A stretch of 53,647 nt of DNA, taken from positions 1-53,647 of the forward strand of contig NZ_CAJXIP010000004.1 of NCBI RefSeq assembly GCF_913054395.1, written 5' to 3'. A program made the position numbers and the translations under genes. Numbering within the stretch: the stretch's first letter is position 1; each line of letters starts with the position of its first letter. The stretch is from an uncultured Roseovarius sp. GTDB taxonomy: Bacteria > Pseudomonadota > Alphaproteobacteria > Rhodobacterales > Rhodobacteraceae. The notes under the pieces were generated by a model. The model was given only the letters and a program-made list of their open reading frames with translations, was not told the origin of the DNA and did not search any database. Below are positions 28,084 through 34,922 of the stretch, piece after piece.

Positions 28084-28841
28084 GCGTTTGTCTTTTTGAC
28101 GTCGCTGGCAAACATGTAACCGACCCCGCGCACCGATTTGATCAGCTTGGGATTGGCCGGGTCGCGCTCTATCTTCTTGCGAAGCCGGGCGACCTGATTG
28201 TCGATGGTCCGGTCAAGCGGGTTCCACTCTGTCCCGCCGGTCATATCCATGAGCTGATTGCGCGAAAGTGGACGCTTCGGGCAATCCAGAAACACCTGCA
28301 ACAGCCGGAAGTCGCCGCTTGTAAGCGGACAGTCATTGCCCGAACGGTCCACCAGTTGAAGGCGGTCTGGCCTGACCACGAGATTATCGAAGACATAGAT
28401 CGGCTCACGTTTGGCGCGACTGTCCTCCTCGCAGTTGCAGGGCCCGCTGCAACCGCAGGCCTTCACCCCTGTCCCGACCGAACGCCGCAGGACGCTGCGC
28501 ACCCGCGCCAGAACTTCGCGGATGTGGAACGGCTTGGTGATGTAATCATCGGCCCCGATCTCAAGCCCGACGACCCGGTCGATAACGTCATCCCGTCCGG
28601 TGACCATGATGATGGGTACAGCAGAATTTTGCCGTATCCGGCGGGCAATATCGAAACCGTCATCGGGCGCCATCTGAAGATCAAGCGTTACAAGCGCTAT
28701 ATCGTTCTGTCCAAGTACGTCAAACACGCCAGCGGCACTGGCGGCCTCGAACACCTTGAAACCGTCCCCTTCAAGGCAGTTTCGAAGCAATTTTCGCATT
28801 TTACTGTCGTCGTCAACAACCAATACACTCGTGCTACGCAT
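28032..28841 (-). CDS. OmpR-family response regulator with a four-cysteine linker
   Basis: Two-domain transcription regulator of 269 aa. Receiver at 1-120: acidic pocket D10-D12, phosphoacceptor Asp54 (TLDLQM), Thr81, Lys103 (TKPF). A winged helix at about 150-245 includes LTSGDFRLLQVFLDCPKRPLSRNQLMD and the end SVRGVGYMF. Between them the linker holds ACGCSGPCNCEE with Cys129, Cys131, Cys135 and Cys137 (DNA 28431-28457), which is unusual and suggests a metal or redox switch (inference). GAGGGGG precedes the ATG. Divergent from the FixK-like gene, with three TACAA repeats between them; convergent with and overlapping the hybrid kinase, its probable partner. Confidence 0.9.
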   Translation of the reverse strand: MRSTSVLVVDDDSKMRKLLRNCLEGDGFKVFEAASAAGVFDVLGQNDIALVTLDLQMAPDDGFDIARRIRQNSAVPIIMVTGRDDVIDRVVGLEIGADDYITKPFHIREVLARVRSVLRRSVGTGVKACGCSGPCNCEEDSRAKREPIYVFDNLVVRPDRLQLVDRSGNDCPLTSGDFRLLQVFLDCPKRPLSRNQLMDMTGGTEWNPLDRTIDNQVARLRKKIERDPANPKLIKSVRGVGYMFASDVKKTNAQDSSASSAANLDTRSA

Positions 28842-28923
28842 ATCAACCCCCTCTTGAGACGGATTGTTGCCAGCTAATTTTCAAACAATGATAGACAGCA
28901 TTCTTAACCGATCAATGTAGAAA

Positions 28924-28949
28924 ATACAATTTGATACAATTCACTACAA
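28924..28949. repeat. Three TACAA direct repeats at 10-base spacing, candidate OmpR-type binding site
   Basis: TACAA begins at 28925, 28935 and 28945; the first two copies extend to ATACAATT. OmpR/PhoB-family regulators bind tandem direct repeats one helical turn apart, and this array lies between the divergent response regulator and FixK-like genes in an AT-rich 173-base gap. It is about 65-90 bases upstream of the FixK-like start. Binding by the neighbouring regulator is inferred. Confidence 0.5.
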
Positions 28950-29014
28950 ACAGGTGACACCTCCTGCGACAAACAAAATCCAAGGTTATCTCGGGCCGAC
29001 TCGGGGGATCACAA

Positions 29015-29698
29015 ATGTATGTCACCTTTTCCACGGAGTATCACCGATTCAATTCCATCGGTTCTGCCGTCCCCGCTGTCGTCCCCTCGAAATCAGGTCC
29101 TGTCAGGACCATAAGGTCCGGTGCATATCTTTATCGCGAAGGCGATGAGGTCATGCATGTCTATGAGGTAATCGAGGGCGTGCTGCGCCTGACCCGCCTT
29201 TTGGAGGATGGCCGCCGACAGGTGATCGCATTCGGCTATCCCGGCGATATAGTCGGCTTTCCAAGCAACGGGCGGCATCATACCGATTGCGATGCGCTGA
29301 CGGAAGCCAAGGTAAGGCCCTATTGCAGTTCGGCGCTGGAAGATGGCACCAACAACCCGCACTTGCAGCGCGCCCTTCTTGAGGCCGCGTTTCAGGAGAT
29401 CAGCGCCATGCAGGATCATTTCATGATGCTGGGCCGAAAATCCGCCTCGGAAAAGCTGGCGTCGTTTCTTCTGACGCTATGCGAACGCGCCGGGAACGGC
29501 CTGGACTGCGATGACCGGATCACACTTCCCATGAGCCGCGCCGACATAGCCGATTTCCTGGGGCTGACCACAGAAACCATAAGCCGCACCTTTGGCCAAC
29601 TCCGCAAGGCCGGGATTCTCCGGGTGGAACATATCTATACCGTGGTCATCCTCAGGCCTGACGCGCTTAGAACCACCGCCAAAGGCGACGACGCCTAA
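29015..29698 (+). CDS. Crp/Fnr-family transcriptional activator, FixK/FnrL-like
   Basis: DNA-binding regulator of 227 aa. A cyclic-nucleotide-binding-type beta-roll (about residues 30-120; GAYLYREGDEVMHVYEVIEGVLRLTRLLEDGRRQVIAFGYPGDIVG) is followed by a dimer helix and a C-terminal helix-turn-helix MSRADIADFLGLTTETISRTFGQLRKAGIL. The recognition helix has the FNR-type Glu-x-x-Ser-Arg pattern (TTETISRTF), which reads TTGAT-N4-ATCAA. The N-terminus lacks the cysteine cluster that binds the iron-sulfur centre in FNR, so it is FixK-like and probably controlled at the level of expression. GGGGGA precedes the ATG. Ten matching boxes occur in this window, making it the best candidate for their activator. 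Confidence 0.88.
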   Translation: MYVTFSTEYHRFNSIGSAVPAVVPSKSGPVRTIRSGAYLYREGDEVMHVYEVIEGVLRLTRLLEDGRRQVIAFGYPGDIVGFPSNGRHHTDCDALTEAKVRPYCSSALEDGTNNPHLQRALLEAAFQEISAMQDHFMMLGRKSASEKLASFLLTLCERAGNGLDCDDRITLPMSRADIADFLGLTTETISRTFGQLRKAGILRVEHIYTVVILRPDALRTTAKGDDA

Positions 29699-29747
29699 GA
29701 CCGGACGGCACGATCGCCGGGGCCCGCCATCACCGCGGCGCCATCTG

Positions 29748-30179
29748 TCATGGTGCGGGCCAAAGCGCGCGGATCTCCTTGGTCAGGGTGGCGCGAACAC
29801 CCTCGATCTCGCCACGCGAGATACGCGCATTCAGCAGGTGAAAGACCGCCGTGATATCTTCGGCGCCGCGGTATTCCGTCACCTGCCCGACCTGCTCTTC
29901 GATCGCCGCGATGAACTGGGCGGCGTGACGTTCCTTTAGCGGGGTGTTTTTAGGCACCCAGCCCTCAAAGAACATCCCGCGCAGAAGCAGAGGCAACTGG
30001 GCGGAAAACTGCGCCACCTCGTTGACACCGAGATGATCGCGGATCTGGTGCAACCCGGTCCTCAGCATCCGTAACGTGCTCGACTTTGACGACCAGCCAA
30101 GCCGTTCCGAAAGGTCATTGATCCATTCATGCGTGAGATGGACGGTATGATCTATAACTTCCAGCCCTTGATTTGACAT
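29748..30179 (-). CDS. DUF2267 family protein
   Basis: Small cytoplasmic protein of 143 aa. Features match DUF2267: an N-terminal DHTVHLTHEWINDLSERLGW, then LRMLRTGLHQIRDHLGVNEVAQFSAQLPLLLRGMFFEGWVP. Function is unknown, but the family is often found among stress and low-oxygen genes. AAGGAG precedes the ATG. It starts 27 bases after the small secreted protein gene on the same strand and is presumably co-transcribed with it from the FNR-type promoter at 30454-30494. Confidence 0.85.
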   Translation of the reverse strand: MSNQGLEVIDHTVHLTHEWINDLSERLGWSSKSSTLRMLRTGLHQIRDHLGVNEVAQFSAQLPLLLRGMFFEGWVPKNTPLKERHAAQFIAAIEEQVGQVTEYRGAEDITAVFHLLNARISRGEIEGVRATLTKEIRALWPAP

Positions 30180-30206
30180 TGCAGGTCTCCTTTTGAAAAA
30201 GCGACA

Positions 30207-30425
30207 TCATTGCGTGGCAATCGGGGTCTTGCCGCTCTCGGGGGCATCAGGCGCCTTGCCGATCATCCGCCCGAAGATCGGGCCCCCGACACTGACGGCA
30301 TCGCCCGCAAGGAACCGGTCACCGCCATGTGTGAAGGCCTGCGGTTCGGCCCTGACCGGCCCGGCAAGAGCGGTCCAGCCAAAGATCAGGGCGAGGATTG
30401 CGCAAAAACGGCGAGGCGAGTGCAT
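30207..30425 (-). CDS. Small secreted hypothetical protein
   Basis: A 72-residue protein with a clear Sec signal (MHSPRRFCAILALIFGWTALAGPVRAEP, cleavage likely after VRA) and a mature part of about 46 residues beginning EPQAFTHGGDRFLAGDAVSVGGPIFG. The GGDRFLAGDAVSV segment resembles the first strand of bactofilin-like beta-solenoid proteins, so this may be a stand-alone short form or a truncated relative. GGAGA lies six bases before the ATG; longer in-frame readings have none. I do not recognise a named family. Confidence 0.62.
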   Translation of the reverse strand: MHSPRRFCAILALIFGWTALAGPVRAEPQAFTHGGDRFLAGDAVSVGGPIFGRMIGKAPDAPESGKTPIATQ

Positions 30426-30453
30426 CGGAATCTCCGGGCAAGTTTCACCTGTG

Positions 30454-30494
30454 ATCATATCCCGCCTGAGGGCGCGCGGATTGATCCGGGTCAA
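30454..30494 (-). promoter_or_regulatory. FNR/FixK-type promoter for the small secreted protein and DUF2267 genes
   Basis: The perfect box at 30481-30494 is also read leftward: 21 bases on, minus-strand TATGAT (30454-30459) is a good -10. Predicted leader is about 22 bases, containing the GGAGA ribosome site. Confidence 0.5.
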
Positions 30495-30521
30495 TCTGGC
30501 GGGCCGCAAAACTGCTACCGA
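30481..30521 (+). promoter_or_regulatory. FNR/FixK-type promoter for hsp20
   Basis: Box TTGAT-CCGG-GTCAA (30481-30494), an exact match to TTGAY-N4-RTCAA, followed after 21 bases by TACCGA (30516-30521). The box is shared with the leftward promoter. Confidence 0.5.
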
Positions 30522-30568
30522 TATCCGTGATGCGCCTTTGCATCTTTTCTGAAGAAAGGAGATCTCAG

Positions 30569-31057
30569 ATGACAAGGAACACGCTGCCCGGCCTTTTCTC
30601 GGATGATGGGATGACGCCGACACTTTTTCAGTCCCTGCAAAAGGAAATGAACCACATGCTTGACCGGTTCCGCGGCTATCCCGGGCTGTATACCGATGAG
30701 ACATCCAAACCTGGCTTCAACGGCCTTTTCCCGGCCATTGATCTCGCCGAAAGTGATGACGCCGTGGAAGTCACGGCAGAAGTGCCCGGTGTCAAGGAAG
30801 AGGATCTTGATGTCTCGATCTCGGGTCAGGTTCTTGTGCTGAAGGGCGAAAAGCGCAGCGACCACGAGGAGAAAGAGAAAGACTATCACCGGATCGAGCG
30901 TAGCTATGGCAGTTTTCGCCGACAAATCCCGCTTGGCTTCAAGCCTGCGGAAGGTGCCGTGAAGGCTAAGTTCAGCGATGGCGTCCTCAGTCTGCATATC
31001 GCCAAACCGCCCGAAACCAGAGAGTCGATTCAGAAGGTCGAGATTCACAAGACCTGA
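30569..31057 (+). CDS. Hsp20 / alpha-crystallin small heat-shock protein
   Basis: ATP-independent holdase chaperone of 162 aa. The alpha-crystallin domain spans about residues 52-145: PAIDLAESDDAVEVTAEVPGVKEEDLDVSISGQVLVLKGEKR, then YGSFRRQIPLGF and the domain-ending FSDGVLSLHIAKP (G-V-L motif). The N-terminus is a short class A-like arm. The ATG at 30569 is chosen because AGGAG lies seven bases upstream. Expression from an FNR-type rather than a sigma-32-type promoter is suggested by the box at 30481. Together with the esterase fusion, this parallels the hspX-Rv2030c pair of Mycobacterium. Confidence 0.92.
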   Translation: MTRNTLPGLFSDDGMTPTLFQSLQKEMNHMLDRFRGYPGLYTDETSKPGFNGLFPAIDLAESDDAVEVTAEVPGVKEEDLDVSISGQVLVLKGEKRSDHEEKEKDYHRIERSYGSFRRQIPLGFKPAEGAVKAKFSDGVLSLHIAKPPETRESIQKVEIHKT

Positions 31058-31064
31058 AGCACAG

Positions 31065-31090
31065 GCGGGTCAGCAAGCCCGCTGACCCGC
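31065..31090. terminator. Bidirectional hairpin between hsp20 and the host-attachment-type gene
   Basis: Perfect ten-base arms GCGGGTCAGC (31065-31074) and GCTGACCCGC (31081-31090) with a six-base loop, located in the 41-base gap between two convergent genes. T residues follow only after a few bases. Confidence 0.65.
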
Positions 31091-31098
31091 GCCACCTT

Positions 31099-31536
31099 TC
31101 AGACGGCCATGAATTCACCAAGCTGCTTGGGCAGATCGTCCAGCGTCATATTCGTCAGGTCCCGGTCAACCTCGCTCGTCACGACATCGCGCAACCCCTC
31201 GGGCATCTCGGCGCGCAGCGTGCCAAGCATATGCGGCCCGGCAACAAGAACAAGCCGGTCAAAATCCCCCTGCACGGACGCCTCTGTCAAGCGCTCGAGG
31301 ATCATGCGCGCAAAGGCGGTTTCGCTCAGGCGTTTGGGATCGGTCCGATCCCCCGCCAGATGGCTGTGATCGGCACTATTCTGAAACACCCCGGAATCGT
31401 CGGAAAACTCGACAGGGTCAGGCGCTTGCAGAACCGGCTCTTTCGTCGGGATGACACCTTTTCCGGGGCCTTTGTTTTGCACGATGCGCGCGGTGCGGGC
31501 ATTCGCCAGCACAATCCAGGTAACGACAGGTTTCAT
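31099..31536 (-). CDS. Host attachment protein family (eRF1-like fold) protein
   Basis: A 145-residue cytoplasmic protein of the family annotated as 'protein required for attachment to host cells'. Family marks: N-terminal TWIVLANARTARIV, the central FARMILERLTEASVQGDFDRLVLVAGPHMLGTLRAEM, and the C-terminal EVDRDLTNMTLDDLPKQL. The family has an RNase-like or eRF1-like fold and is common in stress islands; the attachment name comes from an early study and may not describe its role here. GGAGA precedes the ATG. Confidence 0.85.
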   Translation of the reverse strand: MKPVVTWIVLANARTARIVQNKGPGKGVIPTKEPVLQAPDPVEFSDDSGVFQNSADHSHLAGDRTDPKRLSETAFARMILERLTEASVQGDFDRLVLVAGPHMLGTLRAEMPEGLRDVVTSEVDRDLTNMTLDDLPKQLGEFMAV

Positions 31537-31563
31537 GACAGTCTCCGTTTTCAGTCCGTTGGG

Positions 31564-31605
31564 ATAATGTCACGACCTGCCCGCGAACGAAGTGATCAAG
31601 GTCAA
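31564..31605 (-). promoter_or_regulatory. FNR-like promoter for the host-attachment-type gene
   Basis: Box GTGAT-CAAG-GTCAA (31592-31605; minus strand TTGAC-CTTG-ATCAC, one mismatch) followed after 22 bases by minus-strand CATTAT (31564-31569). Predicted leader is about 20 bases. Confidence 0.48.
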
Positions 31606-31737
31606 TTCACCGGCTCTAAATTTTGTCATCATCAAGAGATCATGAAACAGCATGCTGGAGAATTCACATGGACGAGATTGAAACGCATTGCCCCGGCGCC
31701 ATTGCCCGGCTCAGGGATGTGCGCGCGCCTGTCCCGA

Positions 31738-31778
31738 CTGATTGAAATCAAAGCGCCGCTCGGGACAATCGCTAGACT
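31738..31778 (+). promoter_or_regulatory. FNR/FixK-type promoter for the 168-residue protein gene
   Basis: Box CTGAT-TGAA-ATCAA (31738-31751) followed after 21 bases by TAGACT (31773-31778), the same hexamer as in front of the esterase fusion. AGGAG follows before the ATG at 31806. Confidence 0.52.
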
Positions 31779-31805
31779 GAACCATTCTCGCACAGGAGAC
31801 CCGCA

Positions 31806-32312
31806 ATGGAGGTCAATAAACTTCCTGATCACGATACCACCGACAACACGACCGGCTGTTGTCCACGATTTGACCCCAAGGGCTGGGACCATCGCACCCT
31901 GCATTTCAAGGACAAGCTGTTTGTGCGCGCAACCTCGAAAAGCGTCATGCATGTGCCGATGAACATGGGGGCGGTTTTCTCACGTGTTCAGAACCGTATG
32001 GAAACCGATGGCGCCTTCGACCCCAGGAATATGCTCACCCTGAGCCGCGATCTGTCCCCCTGGGAAGCCGAGCATTACTTTGCAGCGACAGGCGATGTCG
32101 AAGGCGAGGAAATGGTCCGGTTATCGGGCACCTTCATCACTCGCGTGTTTGAGGGGCCGTACAGATACGCGGCGGAATGGGCGCATGAAATGGAAGTCGC
32201 CGCCAGGGCCATGGGCCACGAGGCCAGGCGCATCTTCATGTTCTACACCACCTGTCCAAGATGCGCTGAGGCCTATGGCGAGAATTACGTTGTTGGACTA
32301 GCCGAGATATAA
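31806..32312 (+). CDS. Conserved hypothetical protein with cysteine pairs
   Basis: A 168-residue soluble protein that I do not recognise. It contains TGCCPRFDPKGWDHRTLHFKDKLFVRATSKSVMHVPMNMG near the N-terminus and FYTTCPRCAEAYGENYVVGLAEI at the C-terminus. The CC pair and the CxxC could bind a metal or form a redox site. The pattern of conserved-looking aromatic and charged residues suggests an enzyme-like or ligand-binding domain. AGGAG precedes the ATG. It is followed eight bases later by the proline-rich small gene. Confidence 0.75.
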   Translation: MEVNKLPDHDTTDNTTGCCPRFDPKGWDHRTLHFKDKLFVRATSKSVMHVPMNMGAVFSRVQNRMETDGAFDPRNMLTLSRDLSPWEAEHYFAATGDVEGEEMVRLSGTFITRVFEGPYRYAAEWAHEMEVAARAMGHEARRIFMFYTTCPRCAEAYGENYVVGLAEI

Positions 32313-32320
32313 AAACCGTC

Positions 32321-32539
32321 ATGACACATCAGCCCCCCGAACATCCCGATCATCCCCCGCAGAGCATCGCCGGCCCGCCAGACGAGCCGAAACCCGAGGT
32401 GCCCAACCCCAGCGACCCAAGGCCGGTGCCCACCCCCCCGGAGGCGCCACAGCCGACCGATCCGGCCCCGTCACCGCAGATGCCGGAAGACGTGCCCGCG
32501 CCGCCGCCGGAAATCCCGCAACCGCCCGGTGAGACCTGA
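32321..32539 (+). CDS. Small proline-rich hypothetical protein
   Basis: A 72-residue, low-complexity protein, about one third proline, with no cysteine and no signal peptide (repeating units such as PxPxxPEAPQPxDPAP). It begins eight bases after the preceding gene and converges on the glutamine amidotransferase gene ten bases on. The ribosome site is weak. Its strong composition bias could be a real disordered peptide or a chance GC-rich frame, so confidence is moderate. Confidence 0.45.
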   Translation: MTHQPPEHPDHPPQSIAGPPDEPKPEVPNPSDPRPVPTPPEAPQPTDPAPSPQMPEDVPAPPPEIPQPPGET

Positions 32540-32549
32540 GTACTTCATT

Positions 32550-33362
32550 TCAGAGCGGGTGCTGTTCCAGGCGATAGTCATCCGTCACGCAAAACACCGT
32601 TTTGTCGGGCACCTCTATCCAGTCATCCTCGGATGTGACCGGCTCCGAGGCGACCTCAAGCGACCGATAGGGCGTGCGCAACGCGTGGTGAACATGGGAT
32701 TTGCCACAGATGCCGCAGATGAAGACGTGATCGCGGCGCAGGCTGAAGAGCGAGCGGTTATAACGCGACCCGATCAGATGCAGACCGTCGGTCAGGATGA
32801 TATTCAGGCCCACCCGTGCCTCGGGGTCGATCTCGGCGGACCAGGCCAGAACCTGCCGCAACCCCTGTTGCACGACCTCAAGCAATCCGCGCTCGGGATG
32901 ATGCAGAAACAGGCTCATCAGGTAGCGAAAGATATGCTCGCTGTCGGTGGTGCCCAGAATTTCGACCCGGTGCAACGGGTCGATATGATCAAGCATCCTG
33001 ACCCGCACCTCGTCAAAGTTGGGGATCGTGCCGTTATGGGCAAAAATCCAGCGCCCGTGATGAAACGGGTGGGTGTTTTCGATACTGGTTCCCCCAACCG
33101 TCGCCCGGCGCACATGCGCCACAACAGTGCGCGCATAGATCCGCGCCGCCTTGCGAGTGAAATGTTCACCGTGAAAGGCGGCCCATGTCTGCTTTTCGAT
33201 CATCGGCACGCCATCGGGATAATCCGCCACGCCCCAGCCGTGGCCGTGGGCATAGCCCATCATGTCGCCCTTGCTCTGGATCATGAGCGCATTCTGGGCC
33301 TTGACCAGCCCGCATTCGACGCGCGTCGGCTCGTTGGCGTGCATTGCATAAAGACGGCACAT
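32550..33362 (-). CDS. Class II glutamine amidotransferase (YafJ/EgtC-like)
   Basis: Ntn-type glutaminase-domain protein of 270 aa. The start at 33362 gives MCRLYAMHANEPT, placing the nucleophile Cys at position 2 as required once the initiator Met is removed; the GTG two codons earlier is rejected for that reason. Other marks: GHGWGVADY, AHVRRATVGGTSIENTHPFHHGRWIFAHNGTI, and TTDSEHIFRYLM. No synthetase domain is fused, so it either supplies ammonia to a partner or hydrolyses a gamma-glutamyl compound. GGGAG precedes the ATG. It is divergent from the ATP-grasp gene, sharing one FNR-type box. Confidence 0.9.
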   Translation of the reverse strand: MCRLYAMHANEPTRVECGLVKAQNALMIQSKGDMMGYAHGHGWGVADYPDGVPMIEKQTWAAFHGEHFTRKAARIYARTVVAHVRRATVGGTSIENTHPFHHGRWIFAHNGTIPNFDEVRVRMLDHIDPLHRVEILGTTDSEHIFRYLMSLFLHHPERGLLEVVQQGLRQVLAWSAEIDPEARVGLNIILTDGLHLIGSRYNRSLFSLRRDHVFICGICGKSHVHHALRTPYRSLEVASEPVTSEDDWIEVPDKTVFCVTDDYRLEQHPL

Positions 33363-33388
33363 GGTCACAGCTCCCTGTCGTTCGGATC

Positions 33389-33430
33389 ACCCTAGCAGCG
33401 CGGATTTCATGCCCGGCTGACACAGGTCAA
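33389..33430 (-). promoter_or_regulatory. FNR/FixK-type promoter for the glutamine amidotransferase
   Basis: Box CTGAC-ACAG-GTCAA (33417-33430), read leftward as TTGAC-CTGT-GTCAG, followed after 22 bases by minus-strand TAGGGT (33389-33394). Confidence 0.5.
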
Positions 33431-33457
33431 TTTGTATCCGGCAACATTGGCTAGCCT
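33417..33457 (+). promoter_or_regulatory. FNR/FixK-type promoter for the ATP-grasp gene
   Basis: The same box read rightward, with TAGCCT (33452-33457) after 21 bases. Predicted transcript start is about 33464, leaving only about eight bases before the ATG at 33472 or about 23 before the GTG at 33487. Confidence 0.5.
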
Positions 33458-33471
33458 CGGGCGTATCGTTG

Positions 33472-34920
33472 ATGAAAGGTGACAGGGTGCCGGACACGGC
33501 TGGAGGATCACAGGGACACGCGACAAAGGAACTGGCCCGCCAGTTGCTCAGGGATGAACCCGCGCTTTGCTCTTCGCTGGATTTCGGCCCCTATGTGCAA
33601 CAGGGTCAGGCGGCGGGCACCTCCCTTCTGATCGGGGATCAGGCCGAAATCCCGTTGCTACACGGGGTCATGCAATCGCGCCGGGATTACCGGATGGCAC
33701 TCCTTGCCCGCCCGTCCGACCTTGTGCTGGTCAGACATCGCGACAGGGTATACGAGAGCTATCTTGCCCAACACCTCGACCATGCGCAGGTGAGCTATCT
33801 GAGCGCTCCGGACAATTTCCGCGGGATCATCAGCAAAGAGGCCGACACCTGGCCTGCACTGGTCGATCATCTCGGGGCGATCACGGCGTCCGGTAACGGC
33901 CTGACGCTAAAGGCCTATCTGACAACGCGAAGTACCTGGCATCTGGCAAAACGCCTTGGCGAGGCGACCGGAACGCTCATGCATGTCTGCGGCCCCTCGC
34001 CGCGCGTATCGCGCCGGGTCAACGACAAGCTCTGGTTTGCAGATCTGGTACACCGCCTGTTCGGCGCAACTGCGACGCCTCCGACCATGATGGGATTTGA
34101 CCTCGTCGCGGCGGCGGCGCAGATTTCCTATCTGTCCAAACGCGCGGACCGCGTGGTTGCCAAAGTGCCCGATAGTGCCGGTTCGTCCGGCAACATCAGG
34201 TTCGAAAGCACAGTTTTTGCCGACAAGAGCCCTGCCTATATCCAGAGTTTTCTGCACGCCAGACTGTTGGAGAGCGGCTGGAACGAAGGCTTCCCGATCC
34301 TGATCGGCGTCTGGGACAGCGACGTTTTCTGTAGCCCCTCTGTCCAGCTCTGGATACCGCATCCCGACCAGGGCCCACCCCACCCGGAAGGTGTCTTCGA
34401 GCAACATGTGCGTGGCACCGGGGCCGCGTTTGTCGGGGCCGCGCGCTCTACTCTGCCCGACGATCTGCAAACCGCCCTTACCTCGGGCGCGATCGCGATT
34501 GCGAGCGTCTTGCAGGCCCTGGGATATTTCGGACGGTGCAGTTTCGATGCCGTTGTCTGTCGCACGAAAAGCGGGGCGCCAACGCTCCACTGGATCGAAT
34601 GCAACGGCAGATGGGGCGGTGTCTCCATTCCCATGACGCTGGCGAAGACCCTCAATTCAGGCAGGCTTCCGGCCGGGTTCCTTGTGGTGCAGGAACTTCG
34701 TCCCGAAATCACCGCCCTCGACACGGCGACCTGTCTGGCCCGGCTTGACGACCTGCTCTACCACGCGCGCCACACCCGCGAAGGCGTGATCTTGACCGCG
34801 CCCCCGACGGCGCAAAACGGCGTTTCGATAAACCTTCTGGCACTGGCAGACTCGCAGGACACAAGCGAAAAGCTGATTGACGAGGCGTTTTCCCGCCTGA
34901 TGATTTCAAGGCATCTCTGA
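33472..34920 (+). CDS. ATP-grasp domain protein
   Basis: A 482-residue cytoplasmic protein of the ATP-grasp fold, which joins a carboxylate to an amine or thiol via an acyl phosphate. Visible parts: the nucleotide-binding lysine region VVAKVPDSAGSSGNIRF (about 225-241), and the metal-binding end CSFDAVVC...LHWIECNGRWGGVSIPM (about 360-390; Asp and Glu-x-Asn). The N-terminal third is pre-ATP-grasp-like. Product unknown. The ATG at 33472 is given; a GTG at 33487 with AAGG seven bases before it is an alternative that fits the predicted transcript start better. Its stop lies two bases from the convergent phosphoribosyltransferase stop. Pairing with a glutaminase suggests an amide- or peptide-forming pathway (inference). 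Confidence 0.82.
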   Translation: MKGDRVPDTAGGSQGHATKELARQLLRDEPALCSSLDFGPYVQQGQAAGTSLLIGDQAEIPLLHGVMQSRRDYRMALLARPSDLVLVRHRDRVYESYLAQHLDHAQVSYLSAPDNFRGIISKEADTWPALVDHLGAITASGNGLTLKAYLTTRSTWHLAKRLGEATGTLMHVCGPSPRVSRRVNDKLWFADLVHRLFGATATPPTMMGFDLVAAAAQISYLSKRADRVVAKVPDSAGSSGNIRFESTVFADKSPAYIQSFLHARLLESGWNEGFPILIGVWDSDVFCSPSVQLWIPHPDQGPPHPEGVFEQHVRGTGAAFVGAARSTLPDDLQTALTSGAIAIASVLQALGYFGRCSFDAVVCRTKSGAPTLHWIECNGRWGGVSIPMTLAKTLNSGRLPAGFLVVQELRPEITALDTATCLARLDDLLYHARHTREGVILTAPPTAQNGVSINLLALADSQDTSEKLIDEAFSRLMISRHL

Positions 34921-34922
34921 AA

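Noticed and set aside
33472..33489. Choosing GTG 33487 as the ATP-grasp start
   Set aside because: It has a better ribosome site and leader length, but ATG 33472 is equally in frame and conventional; kept as an alternative only.
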